Assembly: GCF_014334015.1 (NCBI RefSeq)
Contig: NZ_CP060488.1
Location: forward strand, 3,306,501 to 3,370,500
DNA: 64,000 nucleotides
From: Bacteroides sp. M10
GTDB lineage: Bacteria; Bacteroidota; Bacteroidia; Bacteroidales; Bacteroidaceae
Direction: 5' to 3'
Both the position numbers and the translations under genes were made by a program. Each line of letters begins with the position of its first letter. Position 1 is the stretch's first letter. The notes under the pieces are model-generated. The model was not told where the DNA came from. It did no database searches and saw only the letters and a program-made list of their open reading frames with translations. Positions 8,310-16,592 of the stretch are shown here, in pieces.

Positions 8310-10625
8310 ATGAAATACGCTATATTACTATTTGCTTTGTTATTTTGGGGAACTTCACTCTTTGGACAAGAACTGAAAATACAAGGACATTTAATAGATG
8401 AAAATAAACGAGACTTAGTAGCGGCAACTATACGCTGCTATAGTAATGATACGCTTTTAGTGATAGGAGGAGTTACAAATAGTAAAGGAGAATTTGAACT
8501 CAAACTTCCACGTACGGAGCAAAAATACAAGTTGTTAATTAGTTATTTAGGTTATAAGGAAACCACTTTAGTCTTGAATCCGACCAAAGAGACCCAGATT
8601 CGTTTAGGAGAAATAACGATGGATAAGAAAGTGGTACAGATACAGGAAGTAACTGTGCTAGCTCAAAACCGGATAAATACCGAAGACAAAATAATGGTAT
8701 TCCCTACTCGTGAGCAGTTACGACATTCTTATGATGGATACAGTGCTTTGCGTGCGTTAATGATTCCGGGGCTGGAAGCTGATCCTCGAAGTGCAACTAT
8801 CACTTATCATAGAGAAAGCGTATTATTGTGTATTGACGGACGTGAGGCAACACGGGAAGAAGTGCAGAATCTAAACCCCAAAGATATTAAACGTGTAGAT
8901 TTTTATTCTCAAGGTCGTCCCGATTACCCGGAAGCTTCTACTATATTAGATTATATACTTAAAGAACGGGATTACTTAGGAACAATCGCTTTAAACGCAA
9001 GGCATCAATTGAACAAACCAACAGGTACTGGACGAGGAACTGCCCAGTATTTTGAAGGAAAATCTGAATGGGCTGTGTCAGTATCGGACAGTTATACTCA
9101 TTTTAGAAATCATGATGAGGGATATACCGAAACCATTTATCATTTTCCTGACGAAACCATTGTACGGACAGATGATGAGCTACCCTCATTGGATAACAAT
9201 AACAATTTGAAAACCTATCTGAACTATATCTATAAAGATAAGCTGCAAACATTTTATTCTTCTTTACGAATGAATAGGAGTATGTCCGAAAATGACGACT
9301 GGAATCGGCAACGGTATAATAATACATCCGCTGTTCTCGTGAAACAAGAATACAAACATACTGTTAGGTTGAATCCGGCTTTACAATTACGCTATAATCG
9401 TACTCTTCCCAAAAGGCAGATACTTCGATTGGAGTTGTATGGAAGTTATGGAAACAACGATTACAATCGATGGTATGAGCAGCGTACGGATGAAGTCATA
9501 ACGTCTTCTTATGCCAATGCTACTGCCGAAGATAGTTGGTATGGAAGGCTTAATTGTAACTATAGTAAAAGTTTCAAAAATAAATCATCTGTCAGTTTGA
9601 CTCTAAATCAGAATTTTACGCATACTAACAACTTAAATACAAAAGAGGGGCAAAATTCAGAGATCTTTTTAAATAAAGGTAATACCAGTTTTTATGCTAC
9701 ATATAATTATCGCATTAAGAAGAAATTTAATCTACAAGCTAGCATTGCCGAACATTTATCATATACTACGACGAATGGAAATCATGTGTTCAGTTCTTTT
9801 TTCATACCTTCATTGAAACTCTCCTATCTTCATAAGGGACATTCGTTGAAGTTGACCGGAACTGTCCGTAGTACAGAAATAGGTCTTTCAAATCGTACCG
9901 GTTACGAATATAAAAAAAATGAATACGAGATGTTTGTAGGAAATCCTGAATTAAAAGACTATTTGCAATATAATGCAGGATTAAATTATGATTGGACTAT
10001 GAATTCTAAGTTGACATTGCTTTATTCAGCTAGTTTGCACATAAGTAATCCGCAGATCTATGAACTATATCGTTATGATGACGAACGGAAAATGTTTATA
10101 TATCAAAATTTGAATGGAGGCAAAAGTTTGAGTCAGCACTATGAATTGGCTTTGCAATATGATATTATTCCACAGATATTTAGTTTAAGACCAGTGCTGA
10201 TTTATGACCGCATGGATGTGACATTGTGGAAAAATTTTTCTTTTGATCGTTTTTTCTTTTGCTGTTCTCTTTTTTATATGCATAATGGTTGGAGCTTTGA
10301 TGTAAACTATATGGCACCATCAAAGTATATGAAAATCACTTCCGGTCTTATGACTCATTTTCCCGGAATGCTGGGATTTGGAGCTGGTTACAGTATCAAC
10401 AACTGGAATATTGATTTATATATGCGAACACCGTACAAGGCAGTCTCTAAAGGACACCTTCAGCAAATTGGCTATGAAAGAAGATATGAAAGTCGAATAC
10501 CTCGCGTTAGCGATCATGTGATTAGCTTATCGGTCAATTATCGTTTCATTTTTGGAAAGAAAAAGCATAAATTTGATAATTCGGTTATACAAGATACGAA
10601 TCAGTCAACTATATCAAGAGATTAA
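8310..10625 (+). CDS. Outer-membrane beta-barrel protein with carboxypeptidase-regulatory-like N-terminus
   Basis: The 771-residue product starts with a signal peptide (cut near FGQE). A CarboxypepD_reg-like domain follows (LKIQGHLIDENKRDLVAATI ... GEFELKLP ... LLISYLGYKETT). A plug-like segment spans about residues 130-210 (DGREATREEVQNLNPKDIKR). The rest is alternating beta strands typical of the OMP_b-brl_3 outer-membrane barrel family, ending in NYRFIFGKKKHKF. It resembles a small TonB-dependent-type barrel, but no SusD partner is adjacent and the plug is not canonical. It is the last gene of the accessory operon. Confidence 0.8.
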   Translation: MKYAILLFALLFWGTSLFGQELKIQGHLIDENKRDLVAATIRCYSNDTLLVIGGVTNSKGEFELKLPRTEQKYKLLISYLGYKETTLVLNPTKETQIRLGEITMDKKVVQIQEVTVLAQNRINTEDKIMVFPTREQLRHSYDGYSALRALMIPGLEADPRSATITYHRESVLLCIDGREATREEVQNLNPKDIKRVDFYSQGRPDYPEASTILDYILKERDYLGTIALNARHQLNKPTGTGRGTAQYFEGKSEWAVSVSDSYTHFRNHDEGYTETIYHFPDETIVRTDDELPSLDNNNNLKTYLNYIYKDKLQTFYSSLRMNRSMSENDDWNRQRYNNTSAVLVKQEYKHTVRLNPALQLRYNRTLPKRQILRLELYGSYGNNDYNRWYEQRTDEVITSSYANATAEDSWYGRLNCNYSKSFKNKSSVSLTLNQNFTHTNNLNTKEGQNSEIFLNKGNTSFYATYNYRIKKKFNLQASIAEHLSYTTTNGNHVFSSFFIPSLKLSYLHKGHSLKLTGTVRSTEIGLSNRTGYEYKKNEYEMFVGNPELKDYLQYNAGLNYDWTMNSKLTLLYSASLHISNPQIYELYRYDDERKMFIYQNLNGGKSLSQHYELALQYDIIPQIFSLRPVLIYDRMDVTLWKNFSFDRFFFCCSLFYMHNGWSFDVNYMAPSKYMKITSGLMTHFPGMLGFGAGYSINNWNIDLYMRTPYKAVSKGHLQQIGYERRYESRIPRVSDHVISLSVNYRFIFGKKKHKFDNSVIQDTNQSTISRD

Positions 10626-10870
10626 AACAAATATATTATTGAACGGGAAAACTAATTGGTAAGGAGCATTCTTAAAAAACTAAATCAAAATAGCTCTCCT
10701 TAATATGAAGTTTGGGTGTAGTTGCTCTTTTGAAATTTAGTTGGAAAGTTCATAATGGTGCACAAAGGAATTAAATAGTGATTAACGGATTAGTAATTAA
10801 TCGGTGCGGTTTTTAATTGTTACAGAATAGAATGGATTTTCTCATCGGATATTTATTTTCAATCTTTCTA

Positions 10871-10955
10871 TGTCTTCTTTCACCTTTTCTCTGTCTCTTC
10901 GATGAATAAGGAGTTTGCGGGTGAAGGGTAACAACTTCACCACCTCTTCACCTGT
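10871..10955 (+). repeat. Left arm of a long inverted repeat interrupted by IS66
   Basis: The stretch matches, with scattered mismatches and one indel, the reverse complement of about 13683-13771. The best-conserved core contains CTTCGATGAATAAGGAGTTT on the left and its near-complement on the right. The arm ends in CTTCACC-type words. Before IS66 arrived the two arms were separated by only about 200 bp. Confidence 0.75.
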
Positions 10956-10960
10956 GGCGA

Positions 10961-11086
10961 TTAGTTTCAAAAATAGTTTCACAGCTTGAAACGATTCGTT
11001 TCTCGGTGTGAAACACTTCGTTTCAATGCTTGAAACACTTTGTTTCTCGGCGTGAAACTTTTAGTTTCAAATAGGGTTGAAACTAA
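10961..11086. repeat. Array of four GAAAC-N5-GTTTC palindromes with exact 22-bp period
   Basis: Four 15-bp units lie at 10988-11002, 11010-11024, 11032-11046 and 11054-11068. Each is GAAAC, five variable bases, then GTTTC. The 7-bp spacers are TCGGTGT, AATGCTT and TCGGCGT. A 10-bp inverted pair, TTAGTTTCAA at 10961-10970 and TTGAAACTAA at 11077-11086, closes the array. Single GTTTC words also occur at 10964 and 10976. Confidence 0.85.
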
Positions 11087-11142
11087 TTACGAAATAGCTT
11101 TACTAATCTTGCTCAATGGTTGAATCAGGAAGCAGCCATTTG

Positions 11143-11150
11143 ATTTGATT
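11143..11150. repeat. Left copy of IS66 target-site duplication
   Basis: ATTTGATT directly precedes the left terminal repeat and is repeated exactly after the right end. Eight bp is the usual duplication size for the IS66 family. Confidence 0.95.
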
Positions 11151-11208
11151 GTAAGCGTCTCCGCGATTCTATATAGTGTATTAAAATAAAAAGGCTAATG
11201 ATCCCTTT

Positions 11209-12774
11209 TTAGTCATTAGCCTTTTCCCATCTGTCAGGAAGCAGTTCCCTGTATTTTTCAATTGGTGTGTTCGGTTGCCATTCGGCTGTTCTGTTTATCA
11301 CATCCGTGAGATACTCAAATAAATTCACTTTATGCATCCTACAAGTGAGTGCTATCGTATAGAGTATGGCGCCTCGTTCGGCCCCCTTATGGCTGCCGAA
11401 GAACAATGAGTTTTTTCTTGATAAGGATATGTACCGGTTCATCCGTTCAACCATATTATTGTCCAGATAAGTGTCACCATAATTAAAGATGTCCACCACT
11501 GCATTCCACTCATTGCGAAGATAGGTAATGGCTTCCTGCAGTTCGCTCTTAGGTAATAAATCCCCCCGTTCTTCTATTTCATCAAGCATATCTTTTATTT
11601 CTCCGAGTATGTCCGGCGCATACTTTTTTCGATGCATAAGATTCTGTTCTACCGTCCATCCCTCAACCCCAACTTTATGCTTATGCTCGTTTTGATAAAG
11701 TGCGTTTATCAGCTCCACGATTCTTTTTGCATCCGGGTCCTTCTCACCGCAATCTATAAATTTCCGTTTTATATGTTGCAAGCACGGGATGCGTGTGATA
11801 TTGGGATAAGCATCGCTTTCAAGCTTCCGGTAAGGTGAGTAGCCATCGCTTTGTATAATACCTTTGCAACCGCCTAATTCGTTAAGAATAACTCTTTCAG
11901 ACCGGGAGCCGTCATCATAGAGCAGGTATATCATCCTGGTGTTTATGCCGACAACCACCCAAAGGTATCCCTTCCTGACTCTTTTTCCCTTGCTGTTCTT
12001 TTCCGGGACGAGTATTTTGTAATAGGTTTCATCGGCTGCCTTATAAGGATCACTCAAAGCTGTCTGCCGGATGCACTTATAAAGATTTTCGAAGAGGCTT
12101 GAGGCTTTTTCTATCAACTTATGAGCCGTAGGTTTCTTCAGCGTAAAGCCATGCCCCTCGAAGTAGTTGATGATTCTTTCAACAGGTAGCGATTGTATAT
12201 AACGTAATTCCATCAATCCGGCAATAAATGAACCGTCATAGCTGGAATTCAAGAAGGCCGAAGCCGGTGTTTTTCCCTCAAACAGGCGACCTTCTTGCGT
12301 ATAGGTGTGTATCTTGTAGACATGCTTGATGAAGCGCATGGGTACACATTCATAGCGGACGCATATTCTGGGAACAGTGGTAAACAACCGGGCCTTATTG
12401 ATGTCAAAATCGGGATCATCGGGATAAACGACATGTTCTTCTTCCTCCATCTCATAATGCATGTCACGTTTGGCCCCATTGTTCTTTCTTGCTTTACGCT
12501 TATCTGCTTTTTCCGCTTCTATCTTCTGCCGCTCTTCTTCGGATATGGCAGATTGGGGAGCCTGTTGCTGTTCGGATGTGTTGGATACAAGTTTGGCGAG
12601 TCCCTTAGTAAGGCGCTGTTGCTTGCTAAGAGATTCGCCTTTTTGAAGGAGTGCCTCTTTAAGGGAAGAAACCTCCTTTATCAAAGCATCTATTTGGTCC
12701 AAGAGTCTGTTGTTGTCATCTCGTAATCCCTTGATTTGTTCCTTCAATAACTCTATGATCTCATCCTTTTTCAT
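11209..12774 (-). CDS. tnpC: IS66 family transposase (TnpC)
   Basis: This 521-residue DDE transposase has an N-terminal leucine-zipper-like coiled coil (residues 1-45), then a charged linker and the DDE_Tnp_IS66 core. Candidate catalytic residues are D248 (AADETYY), D310 (IIQSDGYSPY) and E443 (NNMVERMNRY), followed by the SLFFGSHKGAERGA signature and the IS66 C-terminal region. The zinc-finger block found in many relatives is reduced here: I see no CxxC pairs near residues 115-160. It is full length and has no frameshift. Confidence 0.97.
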   Translation of the reverse strand: MKKDEIIELLKEQIKGLRDDNNRLLDQIDALIKEVSSLKEALLQKGESLSKQQRLTKGLAKLVSNTSEQQQAPQSAISEEERQKIEAEKADKRKARKNNGAKRDMHYEMEEEEHVVYPDDPDFDINKARLFTTVPRICVRYECVPMRFIKHVYKIHTYTQEGRLFEGKTPASAFLNSSYDGSFIAGLMELRYIQSLPVERIINYFEGHGFTLKKPTAHKLIEKASSLFENLYKCIRQTALSDPYKAADETYYKILVPEKNSKGKRVRKGYLWVVVGINTRMIYLLYDDGSRSERVILNELGGCKGIIQSDGYSPYRKLESDAYPNITRIPCLQHIKRKFIDCGEKDPDAKRIVELINALYQNEHKHKVGVEGWTVEQNLMHRKKYAPDILGEIKDMLDEIEERGDLLPKSELQEAITYLRNEWNAVVDIFNYGDTYLDNNMVERMNRYISLSRKNSLFFGSHKGAERGAILYTIALTCRMHKVNLFEYLTDVINRTAEWQPNTPIEKYRELLPDRWEKAND

Positions 12775-12860
12775 GGCATAAAGATATAAAAAATCAACAA
12801 ATTAACCAAATAAACCGGATGATATCTTTAGTACAAATAACTAATAATCAAAATGTTGTA

Positions 12861-13211
12861 TTAGATCCTAAAACGTTTTCTCAACCGTACAGACTTTAAT
12901 GACACTCCATTCAAGATAAAAGACAAAACCTGATAAGAAATCTCGTAATTACCTGTATTGGGGTTAAATGTCGGTAACTCAAAACTTCCACCTTCGAGGC
13001 GCTTGTAGTACAGAAGAAAGCCATCGCCATCCCAACGCAGTATTTTTACACTTTGTCGGTTTTTACCAAAGAATAAAAAGATATCTCCGGAAACGGGAGA
13101 CAAGTCCTTCATTTCCGATCGTATAATTTTGAATAAACCGTCAATGCCAAGGTTCATACGAACAAAGCCCTGGTACAGATAGTAGCGATTGGCTGATGTT
13201 AGAGAATACAT
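12861..13211 (-). CDS. tnpB: IS66 accessory protein TnpB (Orf2)
   Basis: The 116-residue product carries the IS66 Orf2 hallmarks: YYLYQGFVRMNLGIDGLFKI near the start, then GDIFLFFGKNRQSVKILRWD and DGFLLYYKRLEGGSF. TnpB is required with TnpA for transposition of IS66 elements, but its biochemical role is unknown. Its start overlaps the end of tnpA by 13 nt, which suggests translational coupling. Confidence 0.95.
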   Translation of the reverse strand: MYSLTSANRYYLYQGFVRMNLGIDGLFKIIRSEMKDLSPVSGDIFLFFGKNRQSVKILRWDGDGFLLYYKRLEGGSFELPTFNPNTGNYEISYQVLSFILNGVSLKSVRLRKRFRI

Positions 13212-13603
13212 GGATCTCCCTCCTTTCTTTCGTAATCGCGCAACATTTTAATAACACCACTGGGTGTGGCCCGTTTGACCGAAATGGTGGTTCCACTGTT
13301 AAAGGTGATTGTGATCCCGGCAAGACTAAACTCTTCTTCCGGCAACATGGCGGGTGCTATTTGAGTGAATGAAGGAGAGGAAGTTGTCGGTTGGGAGGGT
13401 TCAACGCCGCCATAATAATCACGGACCACATCTGCCTTGGCTTGTTTAACGCTATAGCCCCGTCTGGACATCCAGGAACTCATACCACCAAAAGTGGTAT
13501 GCTGATCGCGGCAAACATCGGCTAAAGAACAATTGTAGTCTACTTTCAATACTTCAAGGAAATGTTTCCAAGTTTTTCCAAATCGATTTTCTGCTAAATC
13601 CAT
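13199..13603 (-). CDS. tnpA: IS66 accessory protein TnpA (Orf1)
   Basis: The 134-residue first gene of the element. The N-terminal half looks like a small helix-turn-helix-type domain (FGKTWKHFLEVLKVDYNCSL, then FGGMSSWMSRRGYSVKQAKA). The C-terminal half holds AGITITFNSGTTISVKRATP, as in IS66 Orf1/TnpA proteins. It starts about 50 bp inside the right terminal repeat, so transcription must begin near that end. Confidence 0.9.
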   Translation of the reverse strand: MDLAENRFGKTWKHFLEVLKVDYNCSLADVCRDQHTTFGGMSSWMSRRGYSVKQAKADVVRDYYGGVEPSQPTTSSPSFTQIAPAMLPEEEFSLAGITITFNSGTTISVKRATPSGVIKMLRDYERKEGDPCIL

Positions 13604-13674
13604 AATGCTTCATTTTTATACATAGCAAAAATATAAGAAAAAGGGCGACAAGATAGAATCGCGGAGACGCTTAC

Positions 13675-13682
13675 ATTTGATT
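13675..13682. repeat. Right copy of IS66 target-site duplication
   Basis: ATTTGATT directly follows the right terminal repeat and equals bases 11143-11150. Confidence 0.95.
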
Positions 13683-13771
13683 CACGATGAAGAGAAGGTG
13701 AAAGACCGACTATTCACCTGCAAACTCCTTATTTATCGAAGAAACAGAGAAAAGTGAAGGAGATGGAAGAA
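13683..13771 (-). repeat. Right arm of the long inverted repeat interrupted by IS66
   Basis: Read in reverse complement it matches 10871-10955, best over the core CTTCGATAAATAAGGAGTTT. The right arm begins one base after the target duplication, so IS66 inserted at the very inner edge of this arm. From here to the promoter at 13907 I see nothing else of note. Confidence 0.75.
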
Positions 13772-13906
13772 TTATGTTATAGAGAAAAGCATTGAATTGT
13801 TCAAAACCGTACCGATTATGAACCAATGCAAATCATTGGTCTGTATATGGAAAAAATGACATAAATATGGATAATAATCCTTGTTTCGAAATAGCCTGCT
13901 AAGTTT

Positions 13907-13938
13907 TTTGTATTCATTATTCCTTTTGGCTAGTTTTG
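13907..13938 (+). promoter_or_regulatory. Bacteroides-type promoter for the MG2-like gene
   Basis: TTTG at 13907-13910, a 20-nt spacer and TAGTTTTG at 13931-13938 match the Bacteroides -33/-7 consensus (TTTG, then TAnnTTTG). The ATG follows at 13961, leaving a short leader. Confidence 0.75.
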
Positions 13939-13960
13939 CTTGTGTAAATCTTAAAAAGTC

Positions 13961-16492
13961 ATGAAACACATAACTAAAATAAAAGCAATTTTCGCTATTT
14001 TACTATTATATATTATAATAGTTCCACCATTATACGCCCAATCTATAAGTGTCCGTTCATTACCTGGCTATGTAAAAGCGATAAATCAATTCAACCAACT
14101 GAACCCTCAAGAAAAGGTGTATCTTCATTTTGACAATACCGGATATTATTTGGGTGATACTATCTGGTTTAAGGCTTATGCGGTATTTGCAGAGCAACTT
14201 CGTCCCACAACTTTAAGCAAAGTGTTACATGTAGAGCTGTTGACTCCACAAGGAATGGTAGTAGATGACCGCCAATTAAAGCTTGAAAATGGCGAATGTC
14301 ATGGTGAATTTGCCTTGAGTTCCCGTTATCATAGTGGGTTCTATGAAGTTCGTGCTTACACTCGAAGTATGTTGAATTTTGGTGACGATTGTATTTTTTC
14401 TCGTGTATTTCCTGTTTATGATTCTCCGGAAATAGAAGGGTATTATACTGATCGGAAGATGGATAGTGGTTTTGGCTTGAAAGACGAACGTAAAAAGACC
14501 ACAAAAGCTAAGAAAGTCAACCTTTCCTTTTATCCTGAAGGAGGAAATGCTGTGGTTGGGTTACGTTCGAGAATCGGTTTCAAAGCTACAGGAGAGAATG
14601 GAGAAGATTTGAATATAACAGGTGCGGTATATGATTCTTCCGGTGAACTGGTTTCATATTTCTCCACTTATCACCAAGGTATGGGATTTTTTGAAATGAT
14701 TCCTGATAAGACTACATATAAAATTGTAGCCGATTATGATGGAAAGAAATATGACTTTTCTTTTTCAAACATTATTTCTTCAGGATATGTGATGCGTGTG
14801 ACAGATTTGGATGCAGAGACTTATCAGGTACATCTGCAAAAATCTCCGGACTTGCCGGCTGATACTTTAGCCGTTTCTGTATCATGTCGTGGTACAGTTT
14901 ATTCAGCAGAAGCTTTAATTTTGGGTGATAAACCTTATATTTATCAATTGGATAAAGGAAAACTTCCTGCCGGTTGCCTTCAATTTACTCTTTATAATCA
15001 GGATGGCAAAATTTTGGCAGACCGTTTGGCTTTTAATCGTGCTCCGTTAGAATATTGCTGTGTTACGGTGGAGGCGGATAAACCTTTCTATAAACCTTTA
15101 GAAAAGGTGAGACTATCACTTGCTGTGAAAGATTTGTCCGGTAATCCTGTGTCAGGCAGTTTTTCATTGTCTGTGCGTGATGCCGGCACAGAAATTCATA
15201 CTGGTTATCATGAGAATATCCTGACAGACTTGTTGCTCTCTTCTGAAATACGAGGTTACATCGCTCATCCGATGCAATATTTCGGGACGGACGACCGTAG
15301 TAATCGTATGAAGTTGGACTTGTTGATGATGGTACAGGGGTGGCGCCGTTACAATTGGCAGGTGATGGCGGGGGTATCTCCTTTTCATGTGGCACATTAT
15401 GCTGAAGAGGGTTTGCCAGTGAGTGGTGTAGTGAAATCTTTACTCAAGAATAAGGTGGAAGCGAATGTGGATGTTGTATTTTGGATTGTTAAGGATAGTG
15501 CTTCTTTCCATGGTCATTGCAAAACTGACAAAAAAGGGCGTTTCCATTTCCTGTTGCCGGATCATGCGGCAGTAGACGGTGAATGGCAGCTGGCTCTTTC
15601 TGTGACTTCGAAAGGCAAACCGAAACATTGCAGGATTATGCTCGACCGCCTTTTTAGTCCGGAAGCCCGCAGTTATTCTATTTCGGACTTTCAGGTGAAG
15701 GATACGGTTATTGTTTTTGCAGACACTTCAGATAGTCTGGCCAATAGTAATGTTTTAGGTATGATACAGAATCTTCCCCAAGTGGTGATAAAGAAAAAAC
15801 AGATAAAGAATGAGATATTTCCGGATCTGGTTTGTGATGTGGAAAAGGATATTAGTAGGCTGATGGATCAAGGGAAGGATTATCCAGGAACATTGGGGGA
15901 ATATATGGAAAGAAATATTTCTGCGGTAAACATGGTAGATACTGCGTATACGTATGCTAATAGTGCTATTTGTTATATTTTAGATGGTGGAGGTTCTGTT
16001 AATCCGCGAAAGGGCATCGGTGCTTCCGATCATCCGATAGAGAATATAAAAACAATAGAAGTGTATGATGGAAATCTTCGGGCTTGGATAGTGAGAAACA
16101 TAGATAGTAATTATGGCTATTATCCTCCGAGTGATCCGACATCAGATTTTTATAGTATGAGACATTTACATGATGCTGTTTTTCAGGCTAACCAAAGGCT
16201 GGTATTATTCATCGTCCGTTTATATAACGATGTGTTGCATGACAAGTATAAGAAGGGAATGCGTTATACTTTTTTCAAAGCCTTTTCTCCTGTAAGAGAA
16301 TTCTATCAGGTAAATCATAGTAATAGTGTTCCGGGAGATATAGATTTTCGTCGAACTTTGTATTGGAATCCTGATGTGAGGACTGATAATAATGGAAAAG
16401 TGAACGTTAGTTTTTATAATAATGCTACTTGTCGACAAATGACGATCAATGCAGAGGGGATAAATCGTGGGAAGTGTATTATTAAAGAATAA
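13961..16492 (+). CDS. MG2 (macroglobulin)-like secreted protein with plug-like domain
   Basis: The 843-residue product has a signal peptide (residues 1-26, ending YAQ). Near residues 45-110 it carries an MG2-type macroglobulin domain (EKVYLHFDNTGYYLGDTIWF). More Ig-like domains follow (LSFYPEGGNAVVGLRSRIGF). A segment near residue 670 resembles TonB-receptor plug sequences (ICYILDGGGSVNP ... IENIKTIEVYDG). It ends with the usual FYNNATCRQMTINAEG strand. Such proteins are envelope proteins of unknown role in Bacteroidota. It lies 100 nt upstream of the HTCS gene, in the same orientation, but each has a promoter-like box of its own. Confidence 0.8.
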   Translation: MKHITKIKAIFAILLLYIIIVPPLYAQSISVRSLPGYVKAINQFNQLNPQEKVYLHFDNTGYYLGDTIWFKAYAVFAEQLRPTTLSKVLHVELLTPQGMVVDDRQLKLENGECHGEFALSSRYHSGFYEVRAYTRSMLNFGDDCIFSRVFPVYDSPEIEGYYTDRKMDSGFGLKDERKKTTKAKKVNLSFYPEGGNAVVGLRSRIGFKATGENGEDLNITGAVYDSSGELVSYFSTYHQGMGFFEMIPDKTTYKIVADYDGKKYDFSFSNIISSGYVMRVTDLDAETYQVHLQKSPDLPADTLAVSVSCRGTVYSAEALILGDKPYIYQLDKGKLPAGCLQFTLYNQDGKILADRLAFNRAPLEYCCVTVEADKPFYKPLEKVRLSLAVKDLSGNPVSGSFSLSVRDAGTEIHTGYHENILTDLLLSSEIRGYIAHPMQYFGTDDRSNRMKLDLLMMVQGWRRYNWQVMAGVSPFHVAHYAEEGLPVSGVVKSLLKNKVEANVDVVFWIVKDSASFHGHCKTDKKGRFHFLLPDHAAVDGEWQLALSVTSKGKPKHCRIMLDRLFSPEARSYSISDFQVKDTVIVFADTSDSLANSNVLGMIQNLPQVVIKKKQIKNEIFPDLVCDVEKDISRLMDQGKDYPGTLGEYMERNISAVNMVDTAYTYANSAICYILDGGGSVNPRKGIGASDHPIENIKTIEVYDGNLRAWIVRNIDSNYGYYPPSDPTSDFYSMRHLHDAVFQANQRLVLFIVRLYNDVLHDKYKKGMRYTFFKAFSPVREFYQVNHSNSVPGDIDFRRTLYWNPDVRTDNNGKVNVSFYNNATCRQMTINAEGINRGKCIIKE

Positions 16493-16552
16493 ATTTATAT
16501 GGAGATTTTACTTTTTCATAGTGTTACATTCTATGTTGCAGTGCAAAAGATG

Positions 16553-16560
16553 TATCTTTG
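16553..16560 (+). promoter_or_regulatory. Possible -7 box upstream of the HTCS gene
   Basis: TATCTTTG fits the TAnnTTTG -7 consensus and lies 33 nt before the chosen ATG. I see no good TTTG at the right distance upstream, so the promoter would be weak or activator dependent. Confidence 0.5.
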
Positions 16561-16592
16561 TAACCAGCAATCAAAATAACCCAAAGCACTAT

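Larger units (their letters stand above)
10626..11150. other. Non-coding region between the barrel gene and IS66
   Basis: No credible gene is present. An imperfect AAGGAG/CTCCTT hairpin at about 10660-10702 could end the upstream operon, though it lacks a clear T-run. From 10871 the sequence holds the left arm of a long inverted repeat, then an array of short GAAAC/GTTTC palindromes, and finally the sequence into which IS66 inserted. Confidence 0.6.
11151..13674 (-). mobile_element. Complete IS66-family insertion sequence (2524 bp)
   Basis: The ends are perfect 22-bp inverted repeats at 11151-11172 (starting GTAAGCGTCTCCGCGATTCT) and 13653-13674. An identical 8-bp target duplication ATTTGATT flanks them. 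Inside are three genes on the minus strand in the classical IS66 order tnpA, tnpB, tnpC, all intact. Perfect ends and duplication point to a recent, probably still active insertion. It landed inside the loop of a long inverted repeat and breaks no gene. Confidence 0.97.

Noticed and set aside
8310-10625. SusC-type TonB-dependent transporter
   Set aside because: Only 771 residues, the plug is not canonical and no SusD gene follows. It fits the general outer-membrane barrel family better.
10988-11068. CRISPR-like regular repeats here and at 60644
   Set aside because: Units are 14-15 bp palindromes with 7-10 bp gaps, far shorter than CRISPR repeats and spacers, and no cas genes are present.
16467-16592. 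Upstream start for the HTCS gene
   Set aside because: It would overlap the MG2-like gene and hide the signal peptide; the -7 box at 16553 would be inside the gene.
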